Source of the DNA: CAXMMR01 sp963692975
GTDB taxonomy: Bacteria > Pseudomonadota > Alphaproteobacteria > Acetobacterales > Acetobacteraceae
Assembly (NCBI GenBank): GCA_963692975.2
Contig: CAXMMR010000025.1
Coordinates: 52,744-116,743, forward strand
Direction: 5' to 3'
Length of the DNA: 64,000 nucleotides
Made by a program: the position numbers and the translations under genes. Numbering within the stretch: position 1 is the stretch's first letter; each line of letters starts with the position of its first letter. The notes beneath the pieces were generated by a model, which had not been told where the DNA came from, ran no database searches, and was given only the letters and a program-made list of their open reading frames with translations. Of the stretch, positions 28,840 through 38,061 are shown one piece after another.

Positions 28840-29460
28840 CTACTGGGACGAGACCTGGTGCTGGATGGCGGCCAGCAGCGCTTCGACCTGGTTGCCGTGC
28901 TGGCTCATGTAGCTGAGGTAGTCGCTGCGCTGGGTGAGGCGCAGCGAGGTGCCCTCGGCGACGACGTCGACGATCCGGGGCGCGCCGGAGGCCTCGCTCA
29001 CCACCCACTGGACGTCAGCCGGCGGCGCCTCGGGTCGGCGGACGGTGGTTCCGACGAAGGCCTCCGCGCCGCGCTGCTCGGTGCCGGTGATCGCGAAGCT
29101 GACGCCGGCGAAGTCGCCGAGATGGCCGGTGATGGAGGTGACCAGGACCTGGTGGAACAGGCCGACGAAGCGCTGCTGCTGGGCCGGGGTCGCGACGTTC
29201 CAGAACTGGCCGAGGCAGAAGCGGGCGACGCCGGGCACGTCGACCGCGGCGTCGATCACCGGCTGCAGCTGGACGTGCTTCTGGGCCAGCGTGCCCGGGC
29301 CGTTGACCACGGCGACAAGCTGGTTGCCGAAGGCGCGCACCATGGCAACAGCAGGAGCGGTGTCGGCGGCGGTGTCGGCGCGCGCGGCAGGCGGGAGGAT
29401 GGCGAGCGCCATCGCACCGGTCAGCGCCGCGAGCACCAGCCGGCGGGTCGTCTTGATCAT
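28840..29460 (-). CDS. MlaC/Ttg2D-type phospholipid-binding periplasmic protein
   Basis: 206 residues with a signal peptide (MIKTTRRLVLAALTGAMALA..ARA). The MlaC domain includes DVPGVARFCLGQFWNVATPAQQQRFVGLFHQVLV and the C-terminal GTSLRLTQRSDYLSYM. MlaC shuttles phospholipids between membranes, normally alongside MlaFEDB, but no mla transporter genes are nearby. A Met eight codons upstream (29481) is an alternative start. Confidence 0.88.
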   Translation of the reverse strand: MIKTTRRLVLAALTGAMALAILPPAARADTAADTAPAVAMVRAFGNQLVAVVNGPGTLAQKHVQLQPVIDAAVDVPGVARFCLGQFWNVATPAQQQRFVGLFHQVLVTSITGHLGDFAGVSFAITGTEQRGAEAFVGTTVRRPEAPPADVQWVVSEASGAPRIVDVVAEGTSLRLTQRSDYLSYMSQHGNQVEALLAAIQHQVSSQ

Positions 29461-29837
29461 CGGGTCGGATCTTTCGCTCAAGGCTGGGAGGACGGCAGCA
29501 GGGGCAAGGCGCTACGAGCTCTGGCGGGCGCAGGCGATGCTGGAGGCGGGAGGCGGCATGAGGTCGAGCGTCTGCTTGATACTGTGGTTGTCGCTCAACG
29601 CGTGAGAGCGGGCATCGGCGGCGAACCTGTTGGCGGCGTTGCGCCGCCGCGGTTCGCCACCACACTCAGCGGAGCGGGGCAGAGGCCGCGGTGGCGTCTC
29701 CTGGGCGTGGCGTCCTCTGGGCGTGGCGTCCTCTGGGCGTGGCGGCGTTGTCGCGATCGGTCCGCCTTGCGGCCTGGATGAGACGGCGTTGACGGAACGG
29801 CTTGCCTGGGCAGGGCACACGGGAGAACATCGGCGCG
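29461..29837. other. Gene-free interval before metF with 16-bp tandem repeats
   Basis: 377 nt between divergent mlaC and metF without a convincing gene. Three tandem 16-bp units (GGCGTCCTCTGGGCGT type; the first has TCTCC) occupy 29693-29740, with a partial fourth to 29744. I looked for a SAM-type riboswitch and saw no clear conserved core. Confidence 0.7.
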
Positions 29838-30809
29838 ATGGACCAGACCGCAGGATCACTGGCGAGCGACGCGACGATGGAGCGGCCGGCCGAAGCGACA
29901 TTGGAGCGCTGGCTGACCGGGCCGCGGATTGCCGAGCTGCCGTCGCAGGCGGCCGGCGAGCGGCCGCCGACCCTGTCATTCGAGTTCTTTCCGCCGCGCA
30001 CGGAGGCGCTCGAGCAGCAGCTCTGGACCTGCGTCCGCCGGCTGGAGCGGCTCGCGCCCTCCTTCGTCAGCGTCACCTACGGCGCCGGCGGCACCACGCA
30101 GCAGCGAACCCATGCGACGGTGGCGCGCATCGTCAGCGAGACGTCGCTCACGCCGGCCGCACACCTCACCTGTGTCGGCGCAAGCCGGGACGAGGTGGAT
30201 GTGGTCGCGCGCGAGTACTGGGCGTCGGGCGTGCGCCACATCGTCGCCCTGCGCGGCGACGCCGCTCCGGGCGAGGACTACGTCGCCCATCCGGACGGCT
30301 ATGCGTATGCGGCGGACCTGGTGGCCGGGCTGCGCCGGGTGGCGGATTTCGAGATCTCGGTCGCCGCTTATCCGGAGGGACATCCCTCGGCGGCCAGCGC
30401 CGCGCACGACCTCGACAACCTTAAGCGCAAGCTGGACGCCGGCGCGACGCGGGCGATCACGCAATACTTCTTCGACACCGGGACCTACCTGCGCTTCCTC
30501 GACAGGTGCCTGGCAGCCGGGATCACGGCGCCGATCGTGCCCGGGATCATGCCGGTGTCCAATTTCAAGCAGGCGGCGAAATTCTCCGCGATGTGCGGGG
30601 CAACGATCCCGGACTCGATGGCGAGGCTGTTCGACGGGCTGGACGACGACCCGGAAACGCGACGCATGGTGGCCGCCTACGCAGCGGCGGAGCAAGTGCG
30701 GCTGCTGCAAGCCAACGGCGTGGACGAGTTCCATTTTTACACCCTGAACCGGGCGGACCTGACATACGCCATCGCTCATATTCTGGGCGTGCGGCCGAAG
30801 GCGGAGTAG
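29838..30809 (+). CDS. metF: Methylenetetrahydrofolate reductase
   Basis: 323-residue FAD enzyme making 5-methyl-THF for methionine synthesis. Recognisable blocks are LSFEFFPPRTEALEQQLW, FVSVTYGAGGTT, HLTCVGASRDEV, HIVALRGDAAPGEDY, ITQYFFDTGTYLRFLDRC and PIVPGIMPVSNF. The first ~45 residues before the FEFFPP core are a variable leader, so the exact start is uncertain. Confidence 0.95.
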   Translation: MDQTAGSLASDATMERPAEATLERWLTGPRIAELPSQAAGERPPTLSFEFFPPRTEALEQQLWTCVRRLERLAPSFVSVTYGAGGTTQQRTHATVARIVSETSLTPAAHLTCVGASRDEVDVVAREYWASGVRHIVALRGDAAPGEDYVAHPDGYAYAADLVAGLRRVADFEISVAAYPEGHPSAASAAHDLDNLKRKLDAGATRAITQYFFDTGTYLRFLDRCLAAGITAPIVPGIMPVSNFKQAAKFSAMCGATIPDSMARLFDGLDDDPETRRMVAAYAAAEQVRLLQANGVDEFHFYTLNRADLTYAIAHILGVRPKAE

Positions 30810-31012
30810 CAAGGCCAGGGGCTTTGCCCCTGGACCCCATTAAAGGCGAAGCCTTTAAAATCCATTATTTATCCGTCTTTCCACGACTTGGTCGGTGGTG
30901 TGGGAGACAGGGTCGAATGGCTTCGCCGAGTAAGAGCGCGAAAACTCTTAATAAATGGGGCCTGGGGCCGCGGGCCCCAGCGAGGTCCAGGAGCAGAGCT
31001 CCTGGCCTTTCT
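30810..31012. repeat. Family A repeat, full copy
   Basis: Left half right after the metF stop (CCAGGGGCTTTGCCCCTGG, TTAAAGGCGAAGCCTTTAA). A spacer of about 95 nt contains an AT-rich patch. The inverted right half has GGGGCCGCGGGCCCC and CCAGGAGCAGAGCTCCTGG. It lies between the convergent metF and AEC transporter genes. Confidence 0.85.
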
Positions 31013-31018
31013 TGCTTC

Positions 31019-31948
31019 TTATCGCCCCAGCAGCGTGATCGTCAGCGAGACGGTCAGCACGGACAGCAGGGTCGAGACCAGGATGGTGCGTGAGGTCAGC
31101 CCGGCGTCGCGGCCGTAGAGTTTGGCCAGCATGAACGGGCCGGTGCCGGTCGGCATGGCGGCGAGCAGCACCGCGCTGCGGGCCCAGAGCGGGTCCATTC
31201 GGAAGGCGCCGAAGGCGAGGGCTGCGGTCAGCGCCGGCTGCACCAGCAGCTTGAGGCCGACCAGGCCGGCGAGCGTTGCCGGGCGGACCGGGGTGGCGGC
31301 GGCTTCGGCCAGGAACAGGCCGATGGTGACCAGCGCCACCGGGCTTGCGGTATTGCCGAGCAGGGTGAGCAGGCTGAGCAGGATGGCGGGGACGGGCAGC
31401 CTGGTAGCCGCGTAGAGCCCGCCGAGCAGGGGGGCGGCGACCAGCGGGTTGCGGGCGAGCGACAGGGCGACGCGGCCAAGCGCGCGCGTGACGCTCCGCG
31501 TCTCCTGCTCGTCGAGCTCGACCAGGACGATGGCGAGCGCGAACAGGGCGCAGACGGTCAGCAGGCTGCTCAGCACCGCCGGCAGCAGCGCGCCCTGGCC
31601 GAGCAACAGCAGGCAGATCGGGATGCCCATGTAGGCGGTGTTGGCGTAGCCGGCCGACAGCGCGTCGATGGCGGCGATTGCGAGGCCGCGCTGGCGGTCG
31701 AGCAGGAAGGAGGCGGCGCAGCAGGCCAGCATCGGCAGGGTGAAGGCGAGCAGGAATCCGGTATTGGCGAGGTCGGCGCGGGTGATCGTCGCCGTGGCGC
31801 GAAACAGCAGCGCCGGCAGGGCGAGCTGGGTGACGAAGAGGTTGAGGACGTCGACCGCGTTGGCGCCGAGCAGGCGGCGGCGGCCGGCGAGCCAGCCGAG
31901 CAGGATGAGGGCGAAGACTGGCAGGGCGGCTTGCAGGACGGCGGACAT
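31019..31948 (-). CDS. AEC-family (auxin efflux carrier-like) transporter
   Basis: 309-residue membrane protein with about ten hydrophobic segments. AEC features are the N-terminal LPVFALILLGWLAGRRRLLG, ALNLFVTQLALPALLF-like helix, SAGYANTAYMGIPICLLLLG and the C-terminal MPTGTGPFMLAKLYGRDA. These proteins export or exchange organic acids such as malate or malonate; the substrate here is unknown. Confidence 0.9.
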   Translation of the reverse strand: MSAVLQAALPVFALILLGWLAGRRRLLGANAVDVLNLFVTQLALPALLFRATATITRADLANTGFLLAFTLPMLACCAASFLLDRQRGLAIAAIDALSAGYANTAYMGIPICLLLLGQGALLPAVLSSLLTVCALFALAIVLVELDEQETRSVTRALGRVALSLARNPLVAAPLLGGLYAATRLPVPAILLSLLTLLGNTASPVALVTIGLFLAEAAATPVRPATLAGLVGLKLLVQPALTAALAFGAFRMDPLWARSAVLLAAMPTGTGPFMLAKLYGRDAGLTSRTILVSTLLSVLTVSLTITLLGR

Positions 31949-32133
31949 CGGGGGCGCGTAGAGGGTAAGCCGAGAGACGGCAAGGCGAGCCGACACGGCG
32001 GGGCTCGATAAGGCGGGGCTCGACGGGGTTGCGACGCGGATGACGACGTCTTGCTTCGCGGTCGATCGTTGCGTTGGCGGTCATGCCGGTTTATTGGCGC
32101 GATGTTGCAACGAGATGGTTCTGGAGATCAGGC

Positions 32134-34338
32134 ATGCGCAGGACGGACCGAGGCGTCGTCATCGCCTCGCTGGTCTGGGTCGTCGCTTGGCCTGTCCAGG
32201 CGGCGGCTGTCCAGGCGGCGGCTGCATCGGCGGCGGCCGGGCCGGCGCCGGTGCAGCCGGCCGCGATGACGAACGGGCGCGAGACGGCTGATCCTTATCG
32301 CTGGATGCAAGCGCAGGGGCCGGCGTTCCTCGACTGGGTGCACGCCCAGAACAGGGTGACTCGGCGGGCGCTGGATGGAACGCCGGGCTATGCCCAGCTC
32401 GCGGCGCAGGTCGCCGCGGCGAGCGATGCGGACACGCATGTCAGCGAGGTCCAGCCGGTCGGTGACCGGATCTACTACGAGAAGCAGGGCCATGGGGACG
32501 CACAGGCGAGCCTTTACAGCCGGGCGCTCGCCGGCGGGCCGGAGCGACGCCTGGTGGATCCCGTGGCGGCCGGCGACGCGACGACGTCCATTCATGAGTA
32601 TGCGGTTTCGCCGGACAACCGGCGGCTGGCGATCTGCCTGGCCCAGGGAGGCTCGGAGGATGCGGTGCTGCAGATCATGGACATCGCCTCCGGAACGATG
32701 TTGCCCGAGCGGATCGACCGCGCCCGTGCGGCCGGCCCGGTGTGGTCGCAGGACGGGTCCACCCTGTTCTACAACCGGCTGAAGGCCGTCTACTCCGGCC
32801 CGAGCGACCGGTTCCTCGACGAGACCGTCTTCCGCCATCGGCCCGGCGAGGACCCGGCGCGCGACGCGCCGCTGTTCACGGCCGCCGGCGCCGGCAGCGA
32901 GGTCGGGCGTTCGGCGTTCGTCGGCCTCCTCCTGCCGCCAGGCTCCGGCTATGCGCTGGCGTTCGCCAACAGCGGCGTGTCCAAGGAGGCGGAATGGTTC
33001 GTCGCGCCGGTGGGCGCGTTGCTGCACGGCCAGCCATCGTGGCGGCGCGTGGCGCGGCTGGCCGACAAGCTCGTGCTGACGCTCGACGGCAACAACACCG
33101 TCGAGCCGGTGATCCGTGGCCGGAAAGCCTGGTTCCCGAGCCTCAGGGACGCGCCTCGTGGCATGGTGGTGCGGGTCGACCTCGACCAGCCAGGGAGCCC
33201 TGAGAGGGTCATCGTCCCACAGCAGGCGGCCCGTCTGGCCGGCCTCGCGGGCACCGCGGACGGGCTCGTCCTCGCCTACGCGTCGGGCAGCGGCTACAGG
33301 CTGGCGCAGGGCGGCTACGCGGGCGGGCCTCTGACCGAAACCCGGCTGCCCTACGAGGCGACGGTCGAGGGTCTGAATGCGGACCCCCGGCAGCCGGCCG
33401 CGATTGTCGGCCTCGAATCCTGGGCCAGGCCGGCAACCTACTTCCTGGCCGGCGCGGCCGGCGCGGCCGGCGTTCGGGACCTTCATCTGGCGCCGCCCTT
33501 CGCGCTCGACCTCTCCGACATCGTGACCGAGACGGTGGTGGCGCGCGCACCGGACGGGACCAGGGTGCCGATCTCGGTCACCCATCGCCGCGGCCTCAGG
33601 CGCGACGGCTCCGCGCCGGCGCTGGTCGAGGCGTATGGCGCCTACGGGTTTTCCTACGATCCGATCTTCCACCCGCAGATCATGCCGTTTCTGCGCGACG
33701 GCGGCCTTTGGGCGGTGGCGCATGTGCGTGGCGGCGGCGAGTTCGGCGAGGCCTGGCACCTGGCGGGCAAGGGTTCGAACAAGCCGAACACCTGGCACGA
33801 CTTCATCGCCTGCGTCGAGGCGCTCGAGGCGGACGGCTTTACCTCATCCAGCAAGGCGGTTGGTTTCGGTGCCAGCGCCGGTGGGATCATGATCGGCCGC
33901 ACGGTGACAGAGCGGCCGGACCTGCTGGCGGGCGCGGTCATGTGGGCGCCGATGGTCAATACCCTCCGCTTCGAGACGACGGAGGGCGGACCGGAAAACG
34001 TTGCGGAATATGGTTCGGTGGCGACGCCGGATGGCTACGCGGCGCTGCTGGCGATGGACTCCTACTCGCACGTGGTGGCCGGCACGAACTACCCGGCCGT
34101 CCTGATCACCATCGGGCTGAATGACCACCGTGTGCCGCCCTGGATGGGTGCTGCGATGGCGGCTCGGCTGCAGGCGGCCAGCCGGAGCGGCAAGCCGGTC
34201 TTGCTCAGGGTTGATGACCAGGGTGGGCATCATGTCATGGGGGCGTCCAAGCAGGACATGGATGCGCAGATCACGGACATGCTGGCGTTTACCCTGCAGC
34301 AGGCGGGCGATCCCAGCTTCCAGACGCAGGTGAGATAG
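32134..34338 (+). CDS. Prolyl oligopeptidase family serine peptidase (S9A), exported
   Basis: 734 residues. A signal peptide (MRRTDRGVVIASLVWVVAWPVQA) is followed by the start of the propeller domain (ETADPYRWMQAQGPAFLDWV). A beta-propeller spans about residues 70-440. The catalytic domain has AYGAYGFSYDPIF, the nucleophile motif GFGASAGGIMIG, an acid in ITIGLNDHRVPPWM and the His in DDQGGHHVMG. It cleaves short proline-containing peptides, probably in the periplasm. The start was chosen at the signal peptide. Confidence 0.93.
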   Translation: MRRTDRGVVIASLVWVVAWPVQAAAVQAAAASAAAGPAPVQPAAMTNGRETADPYRWMQAQGPAFLDWVHAQNRVTRRALDGTPGYAQLAAQVAAASDADTHVSEVQPVGDRIYYEKQGHGDAQASLYSRALAGGPERRLVDPVAAGDATTSIHEYAVSPDNRRLAICLAQGGSEDAVLQIMDIASGTMLPERIDRARAAGPVWSQDGSTLFYNRLKAVYSGPSDRFLDETVFRHRPGEDPARDAPLFTAAGAGSEVGRSAFVGLLLPPGSGYALAFANSGVSKEAEWFVAPVGALLHGQPSWRRVARLADKLVLTLDGNNTVEPVIRGRKAWFPSLRDAPRGMVVRVDLDQPGSPERVIVPQQAARLAGLAGTADGLVLAYASGSGYRLAQGGYAGGPLTETRLPYEATVEGLNADPRQPAAIVGLESWARPATYFLAGAAGAAGVRDLHLAPPFALDLSDIVTETVVARAPDGTRVPISVTHRRGLRRDGSAPALVEAYGAYGFSYDPIFHPQIMPFLRDGGLWAVAHVRGGGEFGEAWHLAGKGSNKPNTWHDFIACVEALEADGFTSSSKAVGFGASAGGIMIGRTVTERPDLLAGAVMWAPMVNTLRFETTEGGPENVAEYGSVATPDGYAALLAMDSYSHVVAGTNYPAVLITIGLNDHRVPPWMGAAMAARLQAASRSGKPVLLRVDDQGGHHVMGASKQDMDAQITDMLAFTLQQAGDPSFQTQVR

Positions 34339-34377
34339 GCCGGAGGCTCCGTCACGCGTGAGCCCCTCAGTGAAAAA

Positions 34378-35910
34378 CTAAATTGATGCGGGCCTGGGGG
34401 CGCCGCCCCCAGCGGAGTCCAGAGGCAGAGCCTCTGGCCTTTCCTTCAGCAGCCGCTCGACCACCTTGGCCGAGGTGAGCACGCCCGGCAGGCCGGCGCC
34501 CGGATGGGTGCCGGCGCCGACCAGATAGAGGCCGCGCAGCTCTTCGGACTTGTTGTGGAACCGGAACCAGGCTGATTGCAGCAGCTTCGGCGCGACCGAG
34601 AAGCCGGCGCCGTGGCGGCTGCGGTAGTCATGTTCGAAGTGCTGCGGCGTCATCCAGCTCTGGCTGACGATGGTGGCGGGCAGGTCGGGCAGCTCGCGCT
34701 CGGCGAGCAGGGCGACGAGGCGGTCGCGAAAGCCGGGGGCGACGGCGGCCCAGTCGATGCCGGCGCGCAGGTTGGGCACCGGAGCGAGGACGTAGAAGGC
34801 GTCCTGGCCGGGCGGCGCCATGGCCGGGTCGGTCGCGGTCGGGCGGTGCAGGTAGAGGCTCGGGTCGTCCGGCGGCTGGGCGGCTCGGCCGAACACCTCG
34901 TCGAGCAGGGCGCGGTAGCGGCGGCCCAGGATGATGGTGTGGTGGGCGGTGGCCGTGTAGCGCCGGCTGGTGCCGAAGAACAGCACGAACAGGCCCATCG
35001 AGAAGGTGAGGCGGTCGATCCGGCGGTTGGTCCAGCGGCGGCGTCGGCGGCCGGGCATCAGGTCGGCGTAGAGCGCCGGGGCGTCGGCGTTGGCGATCAC
35101 GGTGTCGGCCCGCAGGACCTGGCCGTCGGCCAGCACGATGCCGGTGGCCCGGCCGGCGCCATGGGTGAGGCGGGTGCAGTCGGCGCCGAGGCGCACGGTG
35201 ACGCCGTGGCGGCGGGCGAGGCCGATCAGGGCTGCGACCAGGGCGCCGGTGCCGCCCTCGGCGAACCACACGCCATGGCGGCGCTCGAGATGCTGGATCA
35301 GGGCGTAGAGTCCGCTGGTGTGGAACGGGTGGCCGCCGACCAGCAGCGGCTGCAGGCTGAAGACGCGACGCAGGCTGTCATCGGCCAGCTGGCGGGCGAC
35401 CTGGCGGTAGACGGAGCGGTGGCCGCCGAGGCGGAGCAGGGCCGGGAAGGCGGCGAGCATGGTCAGCAGGCGGTGGAAGGGCTGGTCGCCGTAGCGCTCG
35501 TAGCCGACGCGGTAGAGCGCCTGGGCGTGGCGCATGAGGCGCTCGTAGCCCGGACGGTCGGCGGGCGAGAAGCGCTCGACCTCGCGCGCCATCGCCGCCG
35601 GGTCGCCGGAGTAGTCGAAGTGGCGGCCGTCCTCGAAGGTGATGCGATAGAACGGGAACACCGGCAGCAGGGTGACGTGGTCGGCCAGGCGCTCGCCGAA
35701 CAGGGCGAACAGCTCCTCGAGCAGGAACGGCGCGGTGATCACGGTCGGGCCGGAGTCGAAGCGGAAGCCGTCCTGGCGGCGGACGCGGCCACGGCCGCCG
35801 GGCTCGGGCAGGCGGTCGATCAGGGTGACGGCGTCTCCCAGGGCGCGGGCGCGCAGGGCGGCGGCGATGCCGCCGAAGCCGGCGCCGACGACTACGGTTT
35901 GGTGCGGCAA
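34378..35910 (-). CDS. crtI: CrtI-type phytoene desaturase
   Basis: 510-residue FAD-dependent carotenoid desaturase introducing double bonds into phytoene. The dinucleotide fold VVVGAGFGGIAAALRARALG lies at the N-terminus. GRGRVRRQDGFRFDSGPTVIT, GGHPFHTSGLYALIQHLE and GGTGALVAALIGLA follow, and the C-terminal GAGTHPGAGLPGVLTSAKV is diagnostic. The last ~20 residues (ERPEALPLDSAGGGAPRPAS) are encoded by an intergenic palindromic repeat. CrtD is a less likely reading. crtB is at the other end of the cluster. Confidence 0.88.
   Translation of the reverse strand: MPHQTVVVGAGFGGIAAALRARALGDAVTLIDRLPEPGGRGRVRRQDGFRFDSGPTVITAPFLLEELFALFGERLADHVTLLPVFPFYRITFEDGRHFDYSGDPAAMAREVERFSPADRPGYERLMRHAQALYRVGYERYGDQPFHRLLTMLAAFPALLRLGGHRSVYRQVARQLADDSLRRVFSLQPLLVGGHPFHTSGLYALIQHLERRHGVWFAEGGTGALVAALIGLARRHGVTVRLGADCTRLTHGAGRATGIVLADGQVLRADTVIANADAPALYADLMPGRRRRRWTNRRIDRLTFSMGLFVLFFGTSRRYTATAHHTIILGRRYRALLDEVFGRAAQPPDDPSLYLHRPTATDPAMAPPGQDAFYVLAPVPNLRAGIDWAAVAPGFRDRLVALLAERELPDLPATIVSQSWMTPQHFEHDYRSRHGAGFSVAPKLLQSAWFRFHNKSEELRGLYLVGAGTHPGAGLPGVLTSAKVVERLLKERPEALPLDSAGGGAPRPASI
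34384..34447. repeat. Family A repeat, right half, overlapping crtI
   Basis: GGGGGCGCCGCCCCC and CCAGAGGCAGAGCCTCTGG, then CCTTTCCTT. It forms the 3' end of the crtI reading frame. Convergent with the prolyl oligopeptidase gene, which ends at 34338. Confidence 0.85.
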
Positions 35911-36019
35911 GAGCCGAGGCCGTGCGGTGGGGTTCGGAGGTCAGCGCTGCGGCACGCCTCGGGGCGCCCGGCGGACCGGCATAGGGCGGTGTGACCGACC
36001 GAAGCGTTGCAGCGCAGCA

Positions 36020-36043
36020 TGATCAATAATCCGTGATTGATCA
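36020..36043. promoter_or_regulatory. Perfect inverted repeat between crtI and a divergent small gene
   Basis: TGATCAAT - 8 bases - ATTGATCA. It sits in the only AT-rich patch of the 231-nt divergent intergenic region, a likely operator position. The spacing does not match FNR/CRP (N4-6) or PpsR (TGT-N12-ACA). Confidence 0.55.
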
Positions 36044-36141
36044 ACCAGGGTGTTTTCGGACGTGTCAACTCGCGCAAAAGTCGCGGGGAAAGAGCTGCCA
36101 GAACGGCAGACCTGTCGCCGGCGTCCCAGGGAGAGCCGTTG

Positions 36142-36474
36142 ATGTCGTCCGCGCAGCCGCGATCAAACGACGGTTTAGCCGGTGCGGTGAGTTCCAGCAG
36201 GGCGGAGCAGCATGGCAAGGAGGCGTTGCAGTCGCTGGACGCGCTGACGCGCTCGGCGCTGCCCTCGATGCTGCTCATGCTGCTGATGCGGGCGGGCGAG
36301 CGGGACGACACCGAGCCGCTGGGGCACGCCGTTGGCCGTCTTGGGGCGTTGCAGGGGCATCTGGCGCGGCGCGGCGACACCGGGGCTCTGGCTTCGGAGA
36401 CGCGCCAGCTGGGCCGCGACGCCGTCGGCGCGCTGTTCTCGGCGGTGACCACGCTGCGGCAGCAGACCGAGTAA
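36142..36474 (+). CDS. Hypothetical protein
   Basis: 110 residues, helical and without signal peptide. It contains LDALTRSALPSMLLMLLMRAGERDDTEPLG and a Gln/Thr-rich C-terminus. I do not recognise a family. The start at MSSAQPR has AGGGAGAG upstream. It sits between crtI (divergent) and hemC (convergent, 19 nt away) at the edge of the photosynthesis cluster. Confidence 0.65.
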   Translation: MSSAQPRSNDGLAGAVSSSRAEQHGKEALQSLDALTRSALPSMLLMLLMRAGERDDTEPLGHAVGRLGALQGHLARRGDTGALASETRQLGRDAVGALFSAVTTLRQQTE

Positions 36475-36493
36475 GCATTCGCTCGCCGGAGCC

Positions 36494-37549
36494 TCAGCGC
36501 GGCCCGGCGAACACCGAGTCCGGGCAGCGGGCGCGCAGGCGTTCGCCGAGCGCATAGCCCAGCGAGGCGGCCTCGCCCGCCGCGCCGTCGACCGCGTCGC
36601 GCACCAGGAAGCCGCCATCCTCGCTGGCGACCAGGCCGTGCAGGGTGATCCGGCCGGCACTCAGCCGGCAATGGGCGCCGATCGGGGTGGTGCAGGAGCC
36701 GTCGAGCACCGCCAGCATCGCGCGCTCGGCGGTGGCGGCGATGCGGGCGGCGTAATCCTCGACGGCGAGCAGCAGCTCGCGCAGGTCGGTCTCGTCCTCG
36801 CGCACGGTGATGCCGACGATGCCCTGGCAGGCGGCCGGCAGCATCGCGAACTCGGGCAGCGGCAGCGACGCCTCGCTCTCCAGGCCGAGCCGGTTCAGCC
36901 CGGCCATGGCCAGCAGGCTGGCCTGGCACTCGCCGTGGCGGACCTTGTCGAGGCGCGCCTGCACGTTGCCGCGCATCAGGGTGATGCGCAGGTCCGGCCG
37001 CGCGTGCAGCAGCTGCGCCTGGCGGCGCACCGAGGAGGTGCCGACCACCGCGCCGTGCTGCAGGCAGTTGAACGGCTGCGAGGGGTCAGGCTCGCCGCAT
37101 TCGTCGGACAGGATCAGTGCGTCGCGCGGGTCCTCGCGCGGCAGCACGCAGCCGAGCGCGATGCCGGGCGGCAGCACCGTCTCGAGGTCCTTGAGGCTGT
37201 GCACGGCGAGGTCGATGCGGCGGTCGAGCAGGGCGGCGTGGATCTCTTTGGCGAACAGGCCCTTGCCGCCGATCTCGGCGAGGCGCCGGTCCTGCACCGC
37301 GTCGCCGGTGGTGCGGATGATCTGCTCGCGGAAGACGTCCATCTGGCGCAGCACCGGGCAGACGCGGGCGAGTGTCGCGAGGAAGCTGCGGGTCTGCGCC
37401 AGCGCCAGCGGCGAGCCGCGCGTGCCGACCCGCAGCGGCAGCGTCGGATGGTGCGGCCTGACGTCCGGCGTGCGCGCCGGGGCGCCCCTCTGAGAGCGGG
37501 GGGCGATCGCAGCGCCGGGCGTCGGCAGGTCGAGCATGACGGGGTCCAT
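36494..37549 (-). CDS. hemC: Hydroxymethylbilane synthase (porphobilinogen deaminase)
   Basis: 351 residues. Polymerises four porphobilinogens; the dipyrromethane cofactor Cys is in LDGSCTTPIGAHCRL. The core begins at about residue 37 (LPLRVGTRGSPLALAQT) and contains HSLKDLETVLPPGI and RRQAQLLHARPDLRITLMRGNV. The 36-residue leader exceeds the family norm, so a later start (37537 or within the leader) is possible. It is the last gene of the minus-strand arm after tspO. Confidence 0.95.
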   Translation of the reverse strand: MDPVMLDLPTPGAAIAPRSQRGAPARTPDVRPHHPTLPLRVGTRGSPLALAQTRSFLATLARVCPVLRQMDVFREQIIRTTGDAVQDRRLAEIGGKGLFAKEIHAALLDRRIDLAVHSLKDLETVLPPGIALGCVLPREDPRDALILSDECGEPDPSQPFNCLQHGAVVGTSSVRRQAQLLHARPDLRITLMRGNVQARLDKVRHGECQASLLAMAGLNRLGLESEASLPLPEFAMLPAACQGIVGITVREDETDLRELLLAVEDYAARIAATAERAMLAVLDGSCTTPIGAHCRLSAGRITLHGLVASEDGGFLVRDAVDGAAGEAASLGYALGERLRARCPDSVFAGPR

Positions 37550-37553
37550 AAGG

Positions 37554-38039
37554 TCAGGTCGCGACGGGGTTCGGGAAGGGAGCGTTGAGGCGGACGACCA
37601 CGAGGTTCAGCAGGGCGGCGAAGGCGACCCAGAGCAGATAGGGCGCGAGCAGCCAGGCGGCGAGCGGCGCCCGGCCGGCGAAGGCTGCGATCAGCGCCGC
37701 GATCGAGAGCCAGAGCGGCACGACCTCGATCAGCGCCCAGTCCGGCCGCTGCAGCTTGAAGAACAGCGCGCTCCACAGGATGTTGAGCCCGCCGTTCAGC
37801 GCGAACAGGCCGAGGGTGGCGGCGCGCTGCTCGGGCGTACGCGCCGCCTGCCAGGCGATCACGCCGGCCCAGGCGGTCAGCCCGCCGATCAGCGTCCAGG
37901 CGGGGCCGAACAGCCAGCCGGGGGGCTGCCAGGCCGGCTTGCGCAGCGCATCGTACCAGGCGCCGATCGTGGTCATCGCCCCGCCGAGGCCGAGCACGCC
38001 GATTGCCGAGGCGGCGGCGACGTAGACCACCGGGCTCAA
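37554..38039 (-). CDS. tspO: TspO/MBR family tryptophan-rich sensory protein (CrtK)
   Basis: 161 residues with five hydrophobic helices. Signature parts are WYDALRKPAWQPPGWLFGPAWTLI, ALNGGLNILWSALFFKLQRPDWAL and APYLLWVAFAALLNLVVVRLN. In Rhodobacter TspO is an outer-membrane porphyrin-linked regulator of photosynthesis genes acting with AppA/PpsR. Its place between bchP and hemC agrees with that role. Confidence 0.95.
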   Translation of the reverse strand: MSPVVYVAAASAIGVLGLGGAMTTIGAWYDALRKPAWQPPGWLFGPAWTLIGGLTAWAGVIAWQAARTPEQRAATLGLFALNGGLNILWSALFFKLQRPDWALIEVVPLWLSIAALIAAFAGRAPLAAWLLAPYLLWVAFAALLNLVVVRLNAPFPNPVAT

Positions 38040-38061
38040 CCCTCCACCCCCACCGCCCCGC

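Noticed and set aside
29461..29837. Possible SAM-type riboswitch before metF
   Set aside because: No recognisable conserved core or pseudoknot; only tandem repeats are visible.
31949..32133. Direct repeat GGCGGGGCTCGA upstream of the prolyl oligopeptidase gene
   Set aside because: Only two short copies in GC-rich DNA; could be chance.
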